A stretch of DNA of 64,000 nt from Ramlibacter pinisoli (GTDB taxonomy: Bacteria; Pseudomonadota; Gammaproteobacteria; Burkholderiales; Burkholderiaceae_C): contig NZ_WSEL01000003.1 of NCBI RefSeq assembly GCF_009758015.1, positions 1,178,001-1,242,000 of the forward strand, read 5' to 3'. The position numbers and the translations under genes were made by a program. The notes below the pieces were generated by a model, which was not told the origin of the DNA, made no database searches, and worked only from the letters and a program-made list of their open reading frames with translations. Positions 19,779 to 29,572 of this stretch are shown in pieces; position 1 is the stretch's first letter; each line of letters opens with the position of its first letter.

Positions 19779-20843
19779 TCAGCCTCCTTCCACCACGCGC
19801 CGCAGCGCGGCACCGACCCGGTCGGGCCCGGGGAAATACGCCCACTCCTGGGCGTGCGGGTACGGCGTGTCCCACCCGGCCACGCGCTCGATCGGCGCCT
19901 CCAGGTGGTAGAAGCAGTGCTCCTGCACCAGCGCCGACAGCTCGGCGCCGAAGCCGCTGGTCTTGGTGGCTTCATGCACGACGACGCAGCGGCCGGTCTT
20001 CTTCACCGACGCCACCACGGTCTCCAGGTCCATCGGCCAGATCGCGCGCAGGTCGATGATCTCGGCATCGATGCCGGCCTCCTGGGCGGCGGCCTCGGCC
20101 ACCCACACCATGGTCCCGTAGGTCACCACCGTCACCTGCGACCCCGACCGGAACACCGACGCCTTGTCCAGCGGCACCCGGTAGTAGCCCTCGGGCACAT
20201 TGCCCAGCGCATGCCGGGACCAGGGCACCACTGGCCGGTCGTGGTGGCCGTCGAACGGCCCGTTGTACAGGCGCTTGGGCTCCAGGAAGATCACCGGGTC
20301 GTCGCACTCGATGGCCGAGATCAGCAGCCCCTTGGCATCGAGCGGGTTGCTGGGCATCACGGTGCGCAGGCCGCAGACGTGGGTGAACAGCGCCTCCGGG
20401 CTCTGGCTGTGGGTCTGGCCGCCGTAGATGCCGCCGCCGCAGGGCATGCGGATGGTGATCGGGCAGGTGAAGTCGCCGGCCGAGCGGTAGCGCAGCCGCG
20501 CCGCCTCCGACACGATCTGGTCGGAGGCCGGGTAGAAGTAGTCGGCGAACTGGATCTCGGCCACCGGGCGCAGGCCGTAGGCTCCCATGCCCACCGCGGC
20601 GCCCACGATGCCGCCCTCGCTGATCGGGGCGTCGAAGCAGCGGTTGCTACCGTACTTGGCCTGCAGGCCCTCGGTGACGCGGAACACGCCGCCGAAGTAG
20701 CCCACGTCCTGGCCGAAGACCACCACGTTGTCGTCGCGCCCCATCATCACGTCCATGGCCGACCGCAGGGCCTGGATCATCGTCATCGGCTTGCTCTCGC
20801 CGGCTTCGCTCTCGAGGAGCTCTTCACGTGTCTTGGTCAGCAT
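19779..20843 (-). CDS. bkdA2: Branched-chain 2-oxoacid dehydrogenase E1 beta subunit
   Basis: Beta chain of the thiamine-diphosphate decarboxylase component. 354 residues from MLTKTREE; an in-frame start 18 codons upstream is possible but AGAGG 5 nt before 20843 favours the shorter form. Transketolase pyrimidine-binding domain (residues ~20-200; FGQDVGYFGGVFRVTEGL, APISEGGIVGAAVGMGAYG, QIVSEAARLRYRS) followed by the transketolase C-terminal domain (VTVVTYGTMVWVAEAAA, VVVHEATKTSGFGAEL). It lies between E1alpha (78 bp gap) and E2 (5 bp gap). Confidence 0.95.
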   Translation of the reverse strand: MLTKTREELLESEAGESKPMTMIQALRSAMDVMMGRDDNVVVFGQDVGYFGGVFRVTEGLQAKYGSNRCFDAPISEGGIVGAAVGMGAYGLRPVAEIQFADYFYPASDQIVSEAARLRYRSAGDFTCPITIRMPCGGGIYGGQTHSQSPEALFTHVCGLRTVMPSNPLDAKGLLISAIECDDPVIFLEPKRLYNGPFDGHHDRPVVPWSRHALGNVPEGYYRVPLDKASVFRSGSQVTVVTYGTMVWVAEAAAQEAGIDAEIIDLRAIWPMDLETVVASVKKTGRCVVVHEATKTSGFGAELSALVQEHCFYHLEAPIERVAGWDTPYPHAQEWAYFPGPDRVGAALRRVVEGG

Positions 20844-20921
20844 GTGGCCTCTCGGTGGATGCGGGAACCTTCGCGGACGGGAGTTCCGCCTTCGCATTCG
20901 GAGCTTCGGTAGTCATTCATC

Positions 20922-22184
<1,263 letters not shown>

Positions 22185-22371
22185 TCAGGTCTGCAGAGCG
22201 GTGCCCGCCGGCGGGTAGCCGGGGGCTCCACGGAGGCCCGCGCCGGGTTGCGGCGCGGGTTGCTGGTCAGTGTAGGGGAAAGGTGCCGCGGGGTGGGTGC
22301 CGGGGCGCGGCCGGCCATCGCGTTCGGGCAGGGCTGGCATGGCCGCCGGCGATGGCTAGACTTCGGCCCCA

Positions 22372-22758
22372 ATGCCCTTCCGCATCACCGTCGACCACAC
22401 CGCCACGCACCTGGCCATCGCCTGCGAAGGGCCGGCCGGGCTTGGCGACCTCTGCGCCGCCGTCGACCTGGCCAGCGGCCTGGCCCGGCGCGAGGGCTAC
22501 CCGCGGGTCCTGCTCGACCTGCAGGGCGTGGAGGTCGACCTGGGCTTCACCGACCACCTGCAGCTGGGCACCCACGCCGCCGAGCGCCTGTGCTCGCTGG
22601 AGCGGGTCGCGGCGGTCGTGCCGGCGCGCCTGCGCACCGGCATCAGCGAGAAGGCGGCGCAGAAGTCGGGGCTGCACCTGCGCTCGTTCACCGACCGCGA
22701 CGAGGCGCTGCACTGGGTGCAGGCGTCCCTCACACCACCGGCACCTGTGCGTCCTTGA
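22372..22758 (+). CDS. STAS/SpoIIAA-like small protein
   Basis: 128 residues, cytoplasmic, with an alternating beta-alpha pattern typical of STAS or SpoIIAA-like folds (MPFRITVDHTATHLAIACEGP, YPRVLLDLQGVEVDL, RVAAVVPARLRTGISEKAA, LRSFTDRDEALHWVQ). The closing phrase with D-x-x-EALHWV matches the SpoIIAA-like family C terminus (FxxxxEAxxWL). No serine in the classic phosphorylation position could be assigned. Its 3' end overlaps the end of the convergent Lrp-type regulator gene by 29 bp. Role unknown; family call is tentative. Confidence 0.7.
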   Translation: MPFRITVDHTATHLAIACEGPAGLGDLCAAVDLASGLARREGYPRVLLDLQGVEVDLGFTDHLQLGTHAAERLCSLERVAAVVPARLRTGISEKAAQKSGLHLRSFTDRDEALHWVQASLTPPAPVRP

Positions 22759-23242
22759 GGACCCGCAGCACGAAGCTCGACTTGCTGTGCCGGATGCCGG
22801 GAATCTTGTAGAGCTTCTCGCGCAGCAACCGCTCATAGTCACGCGTGTCACGCACCGCGATGCGGATGTAGTAGTCGTAATCGCCGGACACCAGGTAGGC
22901 CTCCATCACCTCGGGGATGGTCGCCAGCACGCGGCCGAAGGCGTACAGCGTCTCATCGGTGTGGCTCTCCAGCGTGAGCTGCACGATCACCGTGTCCTTC
23001 CAGCCCAGCCGGGCCCGGTCGAGGCGGATGCTGTACTGCTGGATCACCCCGTCGGCCTCCAGCCGCTTGATGCGGCTCCAGCACGTGGTGGGCGACAGGC
23101 TGACCGCGGCGCCGATCTCCTGCAGGGTGCGGCGCGAGTCCGCCAGCAGCTCGCGCAGGATGGCCAGGTCGAACTTGTCGTAGGTTCCCGTCGATTCATC
23201 GGGTTTGTCGGACTTCTTCGATTGTTTTTTCGGCGTTGCCAC
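22730..23242 (-). CDS. Lrp/AsnC family transcriptional regulator
   Basis: 170 residues: a Lys/Ser-rich N-terminal extension (~22 residues), a winged HTH (LAILRELLADSRRTLQEIGAAVSLSPTTCWSRIKRLEADGVI) and a C-terminal RAM effector domain (GDYDYYIRIAVRDTRDYERLLREKL). Lrp-type proteins sense amino acids; BkdR of pseudomonads is an Lrp-type activator of the bkd operon. Here it sits between a bkd operon and a divergently read acetolactate synthase gene, so control of branched-chain amino acid breakdown versus synthesis is the obvious hypothesis. The start region overlaps the upstream open frame of the synthase by a few bases. Confidence 0.92.
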   Translation of the reverse strand: MATPKKQSKKSDKPDESTGTYDKFDLAILRELLADSRRTLQEIGAAVSLSPTTCWSRIKRLEADGVIQQYSIRLDRARLGWKDTVIVQLTLESHTDETLYAFGRVLATIPEVMEAYLVSGDYDYYIRIAVRDTRDYERLLREKLYKIPGIRHSKSSFVLRVLKDAQVPVV

Positions 23243-23280
23243 GTCCAGCCCTCGGAAAAACGAAGCCCATTCTGGCCCAG

Positions 23281-25092
23281 ATGCCGAAAATCATCCACAT
23301 GGACACCGCTACCGCCAACGACCTTCTCCAACGCGCCGCCAGCGGCACCGCCTCGGAGTGCAACGGCGCCGAGATCCTGCTGGATACGCTGCTCGCCTGC
23401 GGCGTCGACACGCTGTTCGGCTACCCGGGCGGCGCCGCCCTGCCGCTGTACGACGCCCTGTACCAGCGGCCGGCGCTGCGCCACGTGCTGGTGCGCCACG
23501 AACAGGCGGCCGTGCACGCGGCCGAGGGCTACGCGCGCAGCACCGGCCGGCTGGGCGTAGTCCTGGTCACCTCGGGCCCGGGCATCGCCAACACCATCAG
23601 CGGCCTGCTCGACGCCATCAGCGACTCGGTCCCGGTGCTGTGCATCAGCGGCCAGGTGGCCACGGCCGTCATCGGCACGCAGGCCTTCCAGGAGAGCGAC
23701 GCGCTGGGCATGTCGCGCCCTGTGACCAAGTGGAACCACCAGCCGCAGCGGGCGCAGGAAGTGGCCGGGGCGGTGCGCAAGGCGGTCGAGCTGGCGATGA
23801 GCGGGCGGCCCGGGCCGGTGCTGATCGACATGCCCAAGGACGTGCAGCTGCAGCGCGTGGCCGTGCCGGCGCCCGCGTCCGTGCCGGCCGGCGCCCTGCC
23901 CGGGCGCGCCGCGCGCACCCATGCCGCGACGGCACAGGCGCTGCAACGGGCCGCCGACCTGCTCTCGACGGCGCGGCGCCCGGTGCTCTACGGCGGTGGC
24001 GGCCTGGTCAACTCCGGCCCCGAGGCCTGCGCCGCCTTCACCGCGCTCGGCCGCGACTGGAACCTGCCGACCACGCTCACCCTGATGGGGCTGGGCGCCT
24101 TCCCGGCCTCCGACCCGCACTTCCTCGGCATGCTGGGCATGCACGGCACGCTGGAGGCCAACCAGGCCATGCACCACGCCGACCTGATCGTCTGCGTCGG
24201 TGCACGCTTCGACGACCGCGTGACCAGCCGGCTGGCCGACTTCAGCCCCGGCGCGCGCAAGATCCACATCGACATCGACCCGGCCAACATCGACAAGGTG
24301 GTGATGGTGGATGCCGCCCTGCCCGGCGACTGCGGCGCGGTGCTGGCGGCGCTGCGCGCGCTGCTGCCGCCGGCGCCCCCGGCGGCGCGGCTGGACGCCT
24401 GGTGGCAGCGCATCGACGGCTGGCGCCAGCGCGACTGCCTGGCCTTCACGCCACGCACCGACACCATCCTGCCGCAGCACCTCGTGGCCGCGCTGCAGGC
24501 CCAACTGGCCGGCCGCGACGCCATCGTCTCCACCGACGTCGGCCAGCACCAGATGTGGGCCGCGCAGTACCTGCGCTTCGACCAGCCGCGCCGCTGGCTC
24601 ACCTCGGGCGGGGCCGGCACCATGGGCTACGGCGTGCCGGCCGCCATCGGCGCGCAGGTCGCGCATCCCGACAAGCTGGTCGTCTGCGTGAGCGGCGACG
24701 CCTCGGTGCTGATGAACATCCAGGAACTGTCGACCGCCACCCAGCACGGCACGCCGGTCAAGGTGGTGCTGTCGAACAACGGCTACATGGGCATGGTGCG
24801 CCAGTGGCAGCAGCTGAACCACGGCAACCGCCTGAGCCACAGCTGGAACGCCGCCCTGCCCGACTTCGTGGCGCTGGCGAAGGCCTTCGGCTGGGGCGCC
24901 CGCAGCGTCGACGACCCGGCCCAGCTCGACGACGCCCTGGCCGAGTGCCTGGCCCACGACGGCCCCTTCTTCCTCGACGTGCGCGTGACCGCGCAGGAGA
25001 ACTGCTACCCCATGATCCCGTCCGGCCGCGGGCACCACGAGATGATGCTGGCCGACGGCGTGTGGTTCAGCGAGGACGCGCGGGCGGGGTGA
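23281..25092 (+). CDS. ilvB: Acetolactate synthase, catalytic subunit
   Basis: ThDP/FAD enzyme that condenses pyruvate (or pyruvate with 2-oxobutyrate) in Val/Leu/Ile synthesis. 603 residues from 23281; ATG at 23299 is an alternative and no ribosome binding site settles it. Domains: N-terminal ThDP pyrimidine domain with catalytic Glu in VRHEQAAVHAAEGYAR, central domain (residues ~200-330, VCVGARFDDRVTSRLADF), C-terminal ThDP domain with GDASVLMNIQELSTA and VVLSNNGYMGMVRQWQ. No small regulatory (ilvN/ilvH) gene follows; a repeat region does. It is either a stand-alone isozyme or pairs with a subunit encoded elsewhere. Divergent from the Lrp-type regulator. Confidence 0.92.
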   Translation: MPKIIHMDTATANDLLQRAASGTASECNGAEILLDTLLACGVDTLFGYPGGAALPLYDALYQRPALRHVLVRHEQAAVHAAEGYARSTGRLGVVLVTSGPGIANTISGLLDAISDSVPVLCISGQVATAVIGTQAFQESDALGMSRPVTKWNHQPQRAQEVAGAVRKAVELAMSGRPGPVLIDMPKDVQLQRVAVPAPASVPAGALPGRAARTHAATAQALQRAADLLSTARRPVLYGGGGLVNSGPEACAAFTALGRDWNLPTTLTLMGLGAFPASDPHFLGMLGMHGTLEANQAMHHADLIVCVGARFDDRVTSRLADFSPGARKIHIDIDPANIDKVVMVDAALPGDCGAVLAALRALLPPAPPAARLDAWWQRIDGWRQRDCLAFTPRTDTILPQHLVAALQAQLAGRDAIVSTDVGQHQMWAAQYLRFDQPRRWLTSGGAGTMGYGVPAAIGAQVAHPDKLVVCVSGDASVLMNIQELSTATQHGTPVKVVLSNNGYMGMVRQWQQLNHGNRLSHSWNAALPDFVALAKAFGWGARSVDDPAQLDDALAECLAHDGPFFLDVRVTAQENCYPMIPSGRGHHEMMLADGVWFSEDARAG

Positions 25093-25399
25093 GGCCTGCC
25101 GCGGCGCGCCGGCCCCGCTCCGTCCTCGTTAGGCGGGCTCGACCCAAACCTCTCGTCGTGACGGGCTTTGACCCGGACCTCGTCATGGCGGGCTCGACCC
25201 GCCATCCATCTCCGGGACCTGGCACCGCCCGATGGAACGTTTCGGGGATGGATGCCGGATCAAGTCCGGCATGACGAAGGCGGTGTGATGGCGGACTCGC
25301 CCCACCTCGTCTGGCGGGCCCGAACCCAAACCTCGTCATGGCGGGCTTGACCCGCCATCCATCTCCGGGACCTGGCACAGCCCGATGGGCGATCGCGCC
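25093..25399. repeat. REPIN-like repeat cluster (locus B)
   Basis: 307 bp without a gene. 25182-25275 is a 94 bp element whose ends are each palindromic hairpins: GTCATGGCGGG...CCCGCCAT at the left and ATGCCGGA-TCAAG-TCCGGCAT-GAC at the right, so the whole starts GTCATG and ends CATGAC. A 58 bp segment (25178-25235) recurs at 25331-25388 with only two mismatches, giving a second, half-length copy. The same element lies inverted at 31559-31650. The structure matches REP doublets. Confidence 0.8.
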
Positions 25400-25975
25400 T
25401 CAGGACTTCGGCAACAGCGCCGCCAGCCGTTCCTGCCGCAGCACGTCGATGCCGTTGGCGGTGGCGAAGCGTTGCGCCTGCGGGCTCAGCTCGCCGAGCG
25501 TGACCAGGATGCCGTGCTGGGCCTCCTGCTCGCGCACCGCTTTGTCCAGCGCCTCCAGCACGTCGGCGCCCTGGCGCGCGGCCTTCCAGCGGCGCGCGCT
25601 CACCAGCATGCGCTGGCCGCCCTTCTCGATCGCCAGGTCGGCGGCGCCACGCGCGGCCTGGACCTGCCAGCCCTGGCGCGCATAGCCTTCGCGCAGCGCG
25701 GCCTCGAACTCCGGCCAGCTCATGCTCGCGGCGGCCTCCAGCCGGGCACGCGACTGCGCCGCGCTCGGCTGGCGCCACTGCCGCGACAGCGCGATGCAGC
25801 CGATGACGACGAAGGGAAACGCGCCCAGGCTGGCGAGGGTGCGGTAGGGCACCGGCACCAGCGCCTGGGTGAGCGCCACCACGGCGGCGGCGACCGCGAA
25901 GCTGATCCACCACGGCGAGCGCAGCAGCACCGCGAACAGCGAGTTCGGCGCCATGCGCGGGAACTTCATGGCCAT
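25400..25975 (-). CDS. Membrane-anchored restriction-endonuclease-like (Mrr_cat fold) protein
   Basis: 191 residues. Two adjacent membrane segments (residues ~15-35 and ~42-62) are followed by a cytoplasmic domain resembling the Mrr-cat/restriction-endonuclease-like family: MSWPEFEAALREGYARQGW, then ADLAIEKGGQRMLVSARRWKAARQG. Family members usually read D-x(n)-QCKRW or QAKRW at this place; here it reads SARRW, so the catalytic Q/E-x-K is altered and nuclease activity is doubtful. Start could be 25975, 25969 or a GTG at 25978. It lies 10 bp downstream of the SlyD-like gene on the same strand. Confidence 0.8.
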   Translation of the reverse strand: MAMKFPRMAPNSLFAVLLRSPWWISFAVAAAVVALTQALVPVPYRTLASLGAFPFVVIGCIALSRQWRQPSAAQSRARLEAAASMSWPEFEAALREGYARQGWQVQAARGAADLAIEKGGQRMLVSARRWKAARQGADVLEALDKAVREQEAQHGILVTLGELSPQAQRFATANGIDVLRQERLAALLPKS

Positions 25976-25985
25976 CACAGCCCGC

Positions 25986-26462
25986 TCAGTGGTGGGCGCC
26001 GTGGGCCCCGTGCGCGTGGCCGTGCGCGATCTCCTCCGGCGCAGCGGCGCGCACGCCGGTCACCTTCAGCGTGAAGCGCAGGTCCTTGCCGGCCAGCGGG
26101 TGGTTGCCGTCCAGGTGGACGGTGTCGCCCTTGACCTTCACCACCGTGAAGGGAATGGGCTCGCCCTCCGGGGTGCGCCCCTCCAGCTGGCCGCCGACCT
26201 TGATGCCGGGCGGGAACTCGCTCTTGGGGATGGTGCTGACGAGCCGCTCGTCGCGCTCGCCGAACGCGTCGGCGGCCTTGAGGTCGAGCGTGACGGCATA
26301 GCCCGGCTCGCGCCCCTCGAGCGCCTCCTCGATCTTGGACAGTGTGTTGCCGTAGCCCCCGTGGAGGTAGGCCACCGGCTCGCGGCTGTTCTCGACCAGG
26401 CGGCCCAGGCCGTCGGCCACCTTCACCTGCATGGTGACGACGGTGTCTTTGGTGATCTGCAT
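25986..26462 (-). CDS. slyD: SlyD-like FKBP-type peptidyl-prolyl isomerase
   Basis: 158 residues. FKBP fold split by an insert-in-flap domain (residues ~65-130), as in SlyD: N-terminal TKDTVVTMQVKVADGLG, YLHGGYGNTLSKIEEALEGREPG, DAFGERDERLVSTIPKSEFP and DGNHPLAGKDLRFTLKV. The C terminus ends in a short His-rich tail (AHGHAHGAHGAHH), a reduced form of the metal-binding tail of E. coli SlyD that serves Ni delivery. Cytosolic chaperone/PPIase. Followed by the nuclease-like membrane gene. Confidence 0.93.
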   Translation of the reverse strand: MQITKDTVVTMQVKVADGLGRLVENSREPVAYLHGGYGNTLSKIEEALEGREPGYAVTLDLKAADAFGERDERLVSTIPKSEFPPGIKVGGQLEGRTPEGEPIPFTVVKVKGDTVHLDGNHPLAGKDLRFTLKVTGVRAAAPEEIAHGHAHGAHGAHH

Positions 26463-26510
26463 GGCCGCGATTTTGCCGGATGGCGGAACGGGGAGCCGGA
26501 GCGGGCGCGC

Positions 26511-26701
26511 AAGCGGACAGCCGAACGCAGAAGGCGCAGAAGTTGCGCGGCAGATGCAGAAGAAACCTGGTTCGGGCGGAAGACACCCGGAGGAACCGGC
26601 GTTTGGGTCGCCAGCGGGGCCTCCCCAACCGGGGAAAACCTACTCGTGTCTCTTCCGCGCCTTCTGCGTCTTTCGCATCCTCTGCGTTCGGCTGTCCGCT
26701 T
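26511..26701. repeat. MITE-like element with 21 bp perfect terminal inverted repeats
   Basis: The interval 26511-26701 begins AAGCGGACAGCCGAACGCAG and ends with its exact reverse complement (21 bp at 26511-26531 and 26681-26701). The inner flanks are also related (GAAGGCGCAGAAG on the left, CGCCTTCTGCGTC on the right). A partial third copy of the right end (CGTTCGGCTGTCCGCTCCCG) follows at about 26718-26737. It contains no open frame of note and fills the 291 bp gap between slyD and the Bug-protein gene. No target-site duplication was identified. Confidence 0.75.
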
Positions 26702-26753
26702 CCGACTCCGATCCCGCGTTCGGCTGTCCGCTCCCGCGTCCGCGTTCGACGGC

Positions 26754-27737
26754 CTACGACGCCTTCAGCCCCGCCGCCCGCACCAGGTCGCCCAGCCGTT
26801 TCTCGTCGCGCGCGATCAGATCGTTGAGGGCCTGAACGCCCAGGGGGTTGGCGTCGACGCCGACCTTCAGCAGGGCCGCTCGTCCCTCCGGGCTGTCGAG
26901 CGCCTTGTTGATCTCGGTGTTGAGCCGCTGGACGATGGCCGTCGGCGTGCCGCGGGGTGCGGCCACGGTCTGCCAGGCCTGCAGGTCGATGGCGGGGAAG
27001 GTCTCGGCAATGGTGGGCACCTGCGGCAGGGCCGCCAGCCGCCGGCCGGCCGCCAGGCCGATGGCGTTGAGCTTGCCGGCCTGCAGCTGCGGCAGCGCCG
27101 CCACGGCATCCAGGAACATGAAGTCGATGCGGCCGGTGAGCAGGTCGGACACCGCGGCCATGCTGCCCTGGTACGGCACGTGGGTGGCGTTCACCTTTTC
27201 CTGCGCCTTGATCATCTCGACCAGCAGGTGGTGCATGGTGCCGATGCCCGGTGAGCCGAAGTTCATCTGGCCGTTGCGCCGCATCTCGGCCACCAGCTCG
27301 GCGACCGAGGCCACCTTCAGGTCGGCGCGCGTGACCAGGAACAGGCTGACGCTGCCGATCATGGCCACGCCGGTGAAGTCGGACGGCACTGCCGGCGGCG
27401 CCGCGTACATCGCCGGCGAGATGGCCAGCGTGGTGCTGGTGGCGACCATCAGGCTGTAGCCGTCCGGCGGCGACTTGGCCACCACGCTGGCGCCCAGCAG
27501 CGTGCCGGCGCCCGGGCGGTTCTCCACCACCAGCGGCTGGTTCAGCGCCGGCCGCAGCCGGTCGGCCACCAGCCGGCCCAGCGTGTCGGTCAACGCGCCG
27601 GGCGGGAACGGCACCACCAGCTTGATCGGCCGGTCGGGGTAGCTGCCCTGCGCCCAGGCGGGCAGCGCCAGGCCGGCGCCCAGGGCCGCGCCCGCGCCCA
27701 GCACGCTGCGGCGCGACAGCGCGCCCGCGCCGCTCAT
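26754..27737 (-). CDS. Bug/TctC-type tripartite tricarboxylate transporter binding protein
   Basis: 327-residue periplasmic solute-binding protein of the Bordetella uptake gene family. Tat-type signal SRRSVLGAGAALGAGLALPAWAQ, then the family start YPDRPIKLVVPFPPGALTDTLGRLVAD, VVENRPGAGTLLGA, MNFGSPGIGTMHHLLVEM, and HVPYQGSMAAVSDLLTGRIDFMF. No membrane TctA/TctB genes are adjacent, which is usual for this expanded family. It is the last gene of a minus-strand operon; its ATG overlaps the dioxygenase stop (4 bp), so they are translationally coupled. The ligand is unknown but probably the operon's substrate. Confidence 0.93.
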   Translation of the reverse strand: MSGAGALSRRSVLGAGAALGAGLALPAWAQGSYPDRPIKLVVPFPPGALTDTLGRLVADRLRPALNQPLVVENRPGAGTLLGASVVAKSPPDGYSLMVATSTTLAISPAMYAAPPAVPSDFTGVAMIGSVSLFLVTRADLKVASVAELVAEMRRNGQMNFGSPGIGTMHHLLVEMIKAQEKVNATHVPYQGSMAAVSDLLTGRIDFMFLDAVAALPQLQAGKLNAIGLAAGRRLAALPQVPTIAETFPAIDLQAWQTVAAPRGTPTAIVQRLNTEINKALDSPEGRAALLKVGVDANPLGVQALNDLIARDEKRLGDLVRAAGLKAS

Positions 27738-28711
27738 GCGCCCTCCTTCGACAGGTTGCGCTCGAACTCGCGGATCGGCCGCTTGCCCGCGACGACCGGC
27801 TTGACGTGGTGGCCATCAGGCAGGGGCGCGACGCCCTCCTCCGGCGTGTAGGGACCGGTGACGCCCACCACCGGCTCGCCGCAGACGGTGACCCGGTTCA
27901 TGGTGCGCCGCTGCGGGTAGTAGTCGTGCGGCGCGTAGTGCTGGGTCGAGCGGTTGTCCCACATCACCACCGTGTTCGGCTGCCACTTCACGCGCAGCTG
28001 GAACTCCGGGATGGCGGCCCGCGCGTACAGGTAGTTCAGGATCATCTGGCTCTCGTCGTCCTTGAGCCCCTTGATCTTCACGGTGAACTGCGCATTGCAG
28101 TTGAGCACCCGGCGACCGGTCACCGGATGCAGGCGCACCAGCGGGTGCGACGGGTTGGGGAACTGCTGCTCCAGTTCGCGCAACTTCTTCTGGTGCGCCT
28201 CCGAGCTGGTGAACAGGGGCCGCCAGGGCTTGAAGTCGTGGATGGCTTCCAGCCCGTGGATGTACTGCTTCATCCGCTCCGACAGGCCGGTGTAGGCAGC
28301 CGTCATGCTGGCGAACAGCGTGTCGCCGCCGTACTCGGGGATCACCTTGGCGCGCAGGATGGTGATCGACGGCGGTGCGGCGCGGAAGGTCTCGTCGGCA
28401 TGCCACTGGTCGGTCAGCGCCGGCGGGTTGTCGGCCGAGTAGTCCAGCACGATCACCTCGCGCTTGTCGTCCAGGTTGGGGCTGAACGGGTGGATCGACA
28501 GCTCGCCGAACAGCTGGCCGAACGCCATCTGCTCCTCCAGCGAGATGTCCTGGTCGCGGAACACCAGCACCTCGTGCCGGCAGAAGGCCGCGTGCAGCGC
28601 TTCGAACTGCGCCCGCGGCATGGGCTTGCGCAGGTCCAGGCCGCGGATCTCGGCGCCGATGTTGCCGCCGAGGCGCACGACATCGAAGCCCGGGTGGGTC
28701 GGGTGGGTCAT
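27734..28711 (-). CDS. TauD/TfdA family Fe(II)/2-oxoglutarate dioxygenase
   Basis: 325 residues. Non-haem iron enzyme that hydroxylates its substrate at the expense of 2-oxoglutarate and O2. Iron ligands visible as QWHADETF (His-x-Asp) and RSTQHYA (distal His), with the 2-oxoglutarate-binding Arg in RRTMNRVTV. Start at MTHPTHPG has GGGAG 8 nt upstream. Middle gene of the operon class II aldolase - dioxygenase - Bug protein. Substrate cannot be named; family members act on taurine, chlorophenoxyacetates and related acids. Confidence 0.93.
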   Translation of the reverse strand: MTHPTHPGFDVVRLGGNIGAEIRGLDLRKPMPRAQFEALHAAFCRHEVLVFRDQDISLEEQMAFGQLFGELSIHPFSPNLDDKREVIVLDYSADNPPALTDQWHADETFRAAPPSITILRAKVIPEYGGDTLFASMTAAYTGLSERMKQYIHGLEAIHDFKPWRPLFTSSEAHQKKLRELEQQFPNPSHPLVRLHPVTGRRVLNCNAQFTVKIKGLKDDESQMILNYLYARAAIPEFQLRVKWQPNTVVMWDNRSTQHYAPHDYYPQRRTMNRVTVCGEPVVGVTGPYTPEEGVAPLPDGHHVKPVVAGKRPIREFERNLSKEGA

Positions 28712-28746
28712 TCGGAAAGCTCCCTGGAAGGTGGGGATGACGCGGT

Positions 28747-29493
28747 TCAACGCTCGATGCCGTACCGGCGCAGCAAGGCCTCGAACATCTGCTGCGAGAT
28801 GCTGGCGCCCTTGTGGCCGTCGCTCATCGCCAGCCGGGTGGCCGGCACGCGTTCGAGCACGTCGACCGGGATCTGCCGGTTGGGGCCGGCGCCGGCGTCG
28901 CTGGCCAGCTGGATCTCGCAGGCACGCTGCAAGGTCCACAGGCGCTGGAAGCACTGGGCGACCGTGCCGCCCACCGCCAGCAGGCCGTGGTTGCGCAGGA
29001 TCAGGTGCTGGCGCTCGCCGAGCGAGCGCACCAGTCGCGGCCGCTCGGCCAGCCCGGTCGTCACGCCCTCGTAGTCGTGGTAGCCGACGTCGCCGTACAG
29101 CATGGCGGAATAGAAGTTGTCGTGCCGCAGCCCGTCCTCCTTGCACGCCACGGCGCAGCCCGCCGTGGTGTGGACGTGCATCACGCAGTGGGCGTCGGGC
29201 CGGGCGGCATGGATGGCACCGTGGATCACGAAGCCGGCCCGGTTCACCTGGCGGCCGGTGCCGTCGATGTCGTTGCCCTCGGCGTCGATCTTCACCAGGT
29301 TGTCCGCGGTCACCTCGCTGTAGTGCAGCCCGAACGGATTGATCAGGTAGTGCGGCTGCCCCTGGGGCGAGGGCACGCGCAGGGTCAGGTGGTTGAAGAT
29401 CGCCTCGGTCCAGCCGAGGTGGTCGAACAGTCGGTAGCAGGCCGCCAGTTCGCGGCGGGCGGCGGCTTCATCCAGCAGCGGGGCATCGTCCAT
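28747..29493 (-). CDS. Class II aldolase/adducin family protein
   Basis: 248 residues, class II (zinc) aldolase fold. Metal ligands in CVMHVHTTAGCAVA (HxH) and the downstream His in ILRNHGLLAVGGTV; GFVIHGAIH and the N-terminal HLTLRVPSPQG are also typical. Members cleave sugar phosphates or act as decarboxylases and dehydratases. First gene of the minus-strand operon, divergent from a MarR regulator across 79 bp; start MDDAPLLDEAA chosen as the first ATG that begins the conserved domain, though 26 codons more are open upstream. Confidence 0.9.
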   Translation of the reverse strand: MDDAPLLDEAAARRELAACYRLFDHLGWTEAIFNHLTLRVPSPQGQPHYLINPFGLHYSEVTADNLVKIDAEGNDIDGTGRQVNRAGFVIHGAIHAARPDAHCVMHVHTTAGCAVACKEDGLRHDNFYSAMLYGDVGYHDYEGVTTGLAERPRLVRSLGERQHLILRNHGLLAVGGTVAQCFQRLWTLQRACEIQLASDAGAGPNRQIPVDVLERVPATRLAMSDGHKGASISQQMFEALLRRYGIER

Positions 29494-29572
29494 CGGCGCA
29501 TTGTTGGGCGGGCCGCCATCGTGGTTGAAAGAAACTATCCTCCGGGAAATCCCGAGCCGCCCCCCACCCATC
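29494..29572. promoter_or_regulatory. Aldolase operon / MarR divergent promoter region
   Basis: 79 bp between divergent starts. It has the locally AT-rich stretch TGGTTGAAAGAAACTATCC at about 29521-29540 and a loose dyad (GAAAC...GGGAAAT). MarR regulators commonly bind such shared regions and repress both sides. The exact site cannot be fixed by eye. Confidence 0.4.

Noticed and set aside
26754..29493. A complete tripartite tricarboxylate transporter
   Set aside because: Only the binding protein is present; no TctA or TctB membrane gene lies in the operon.
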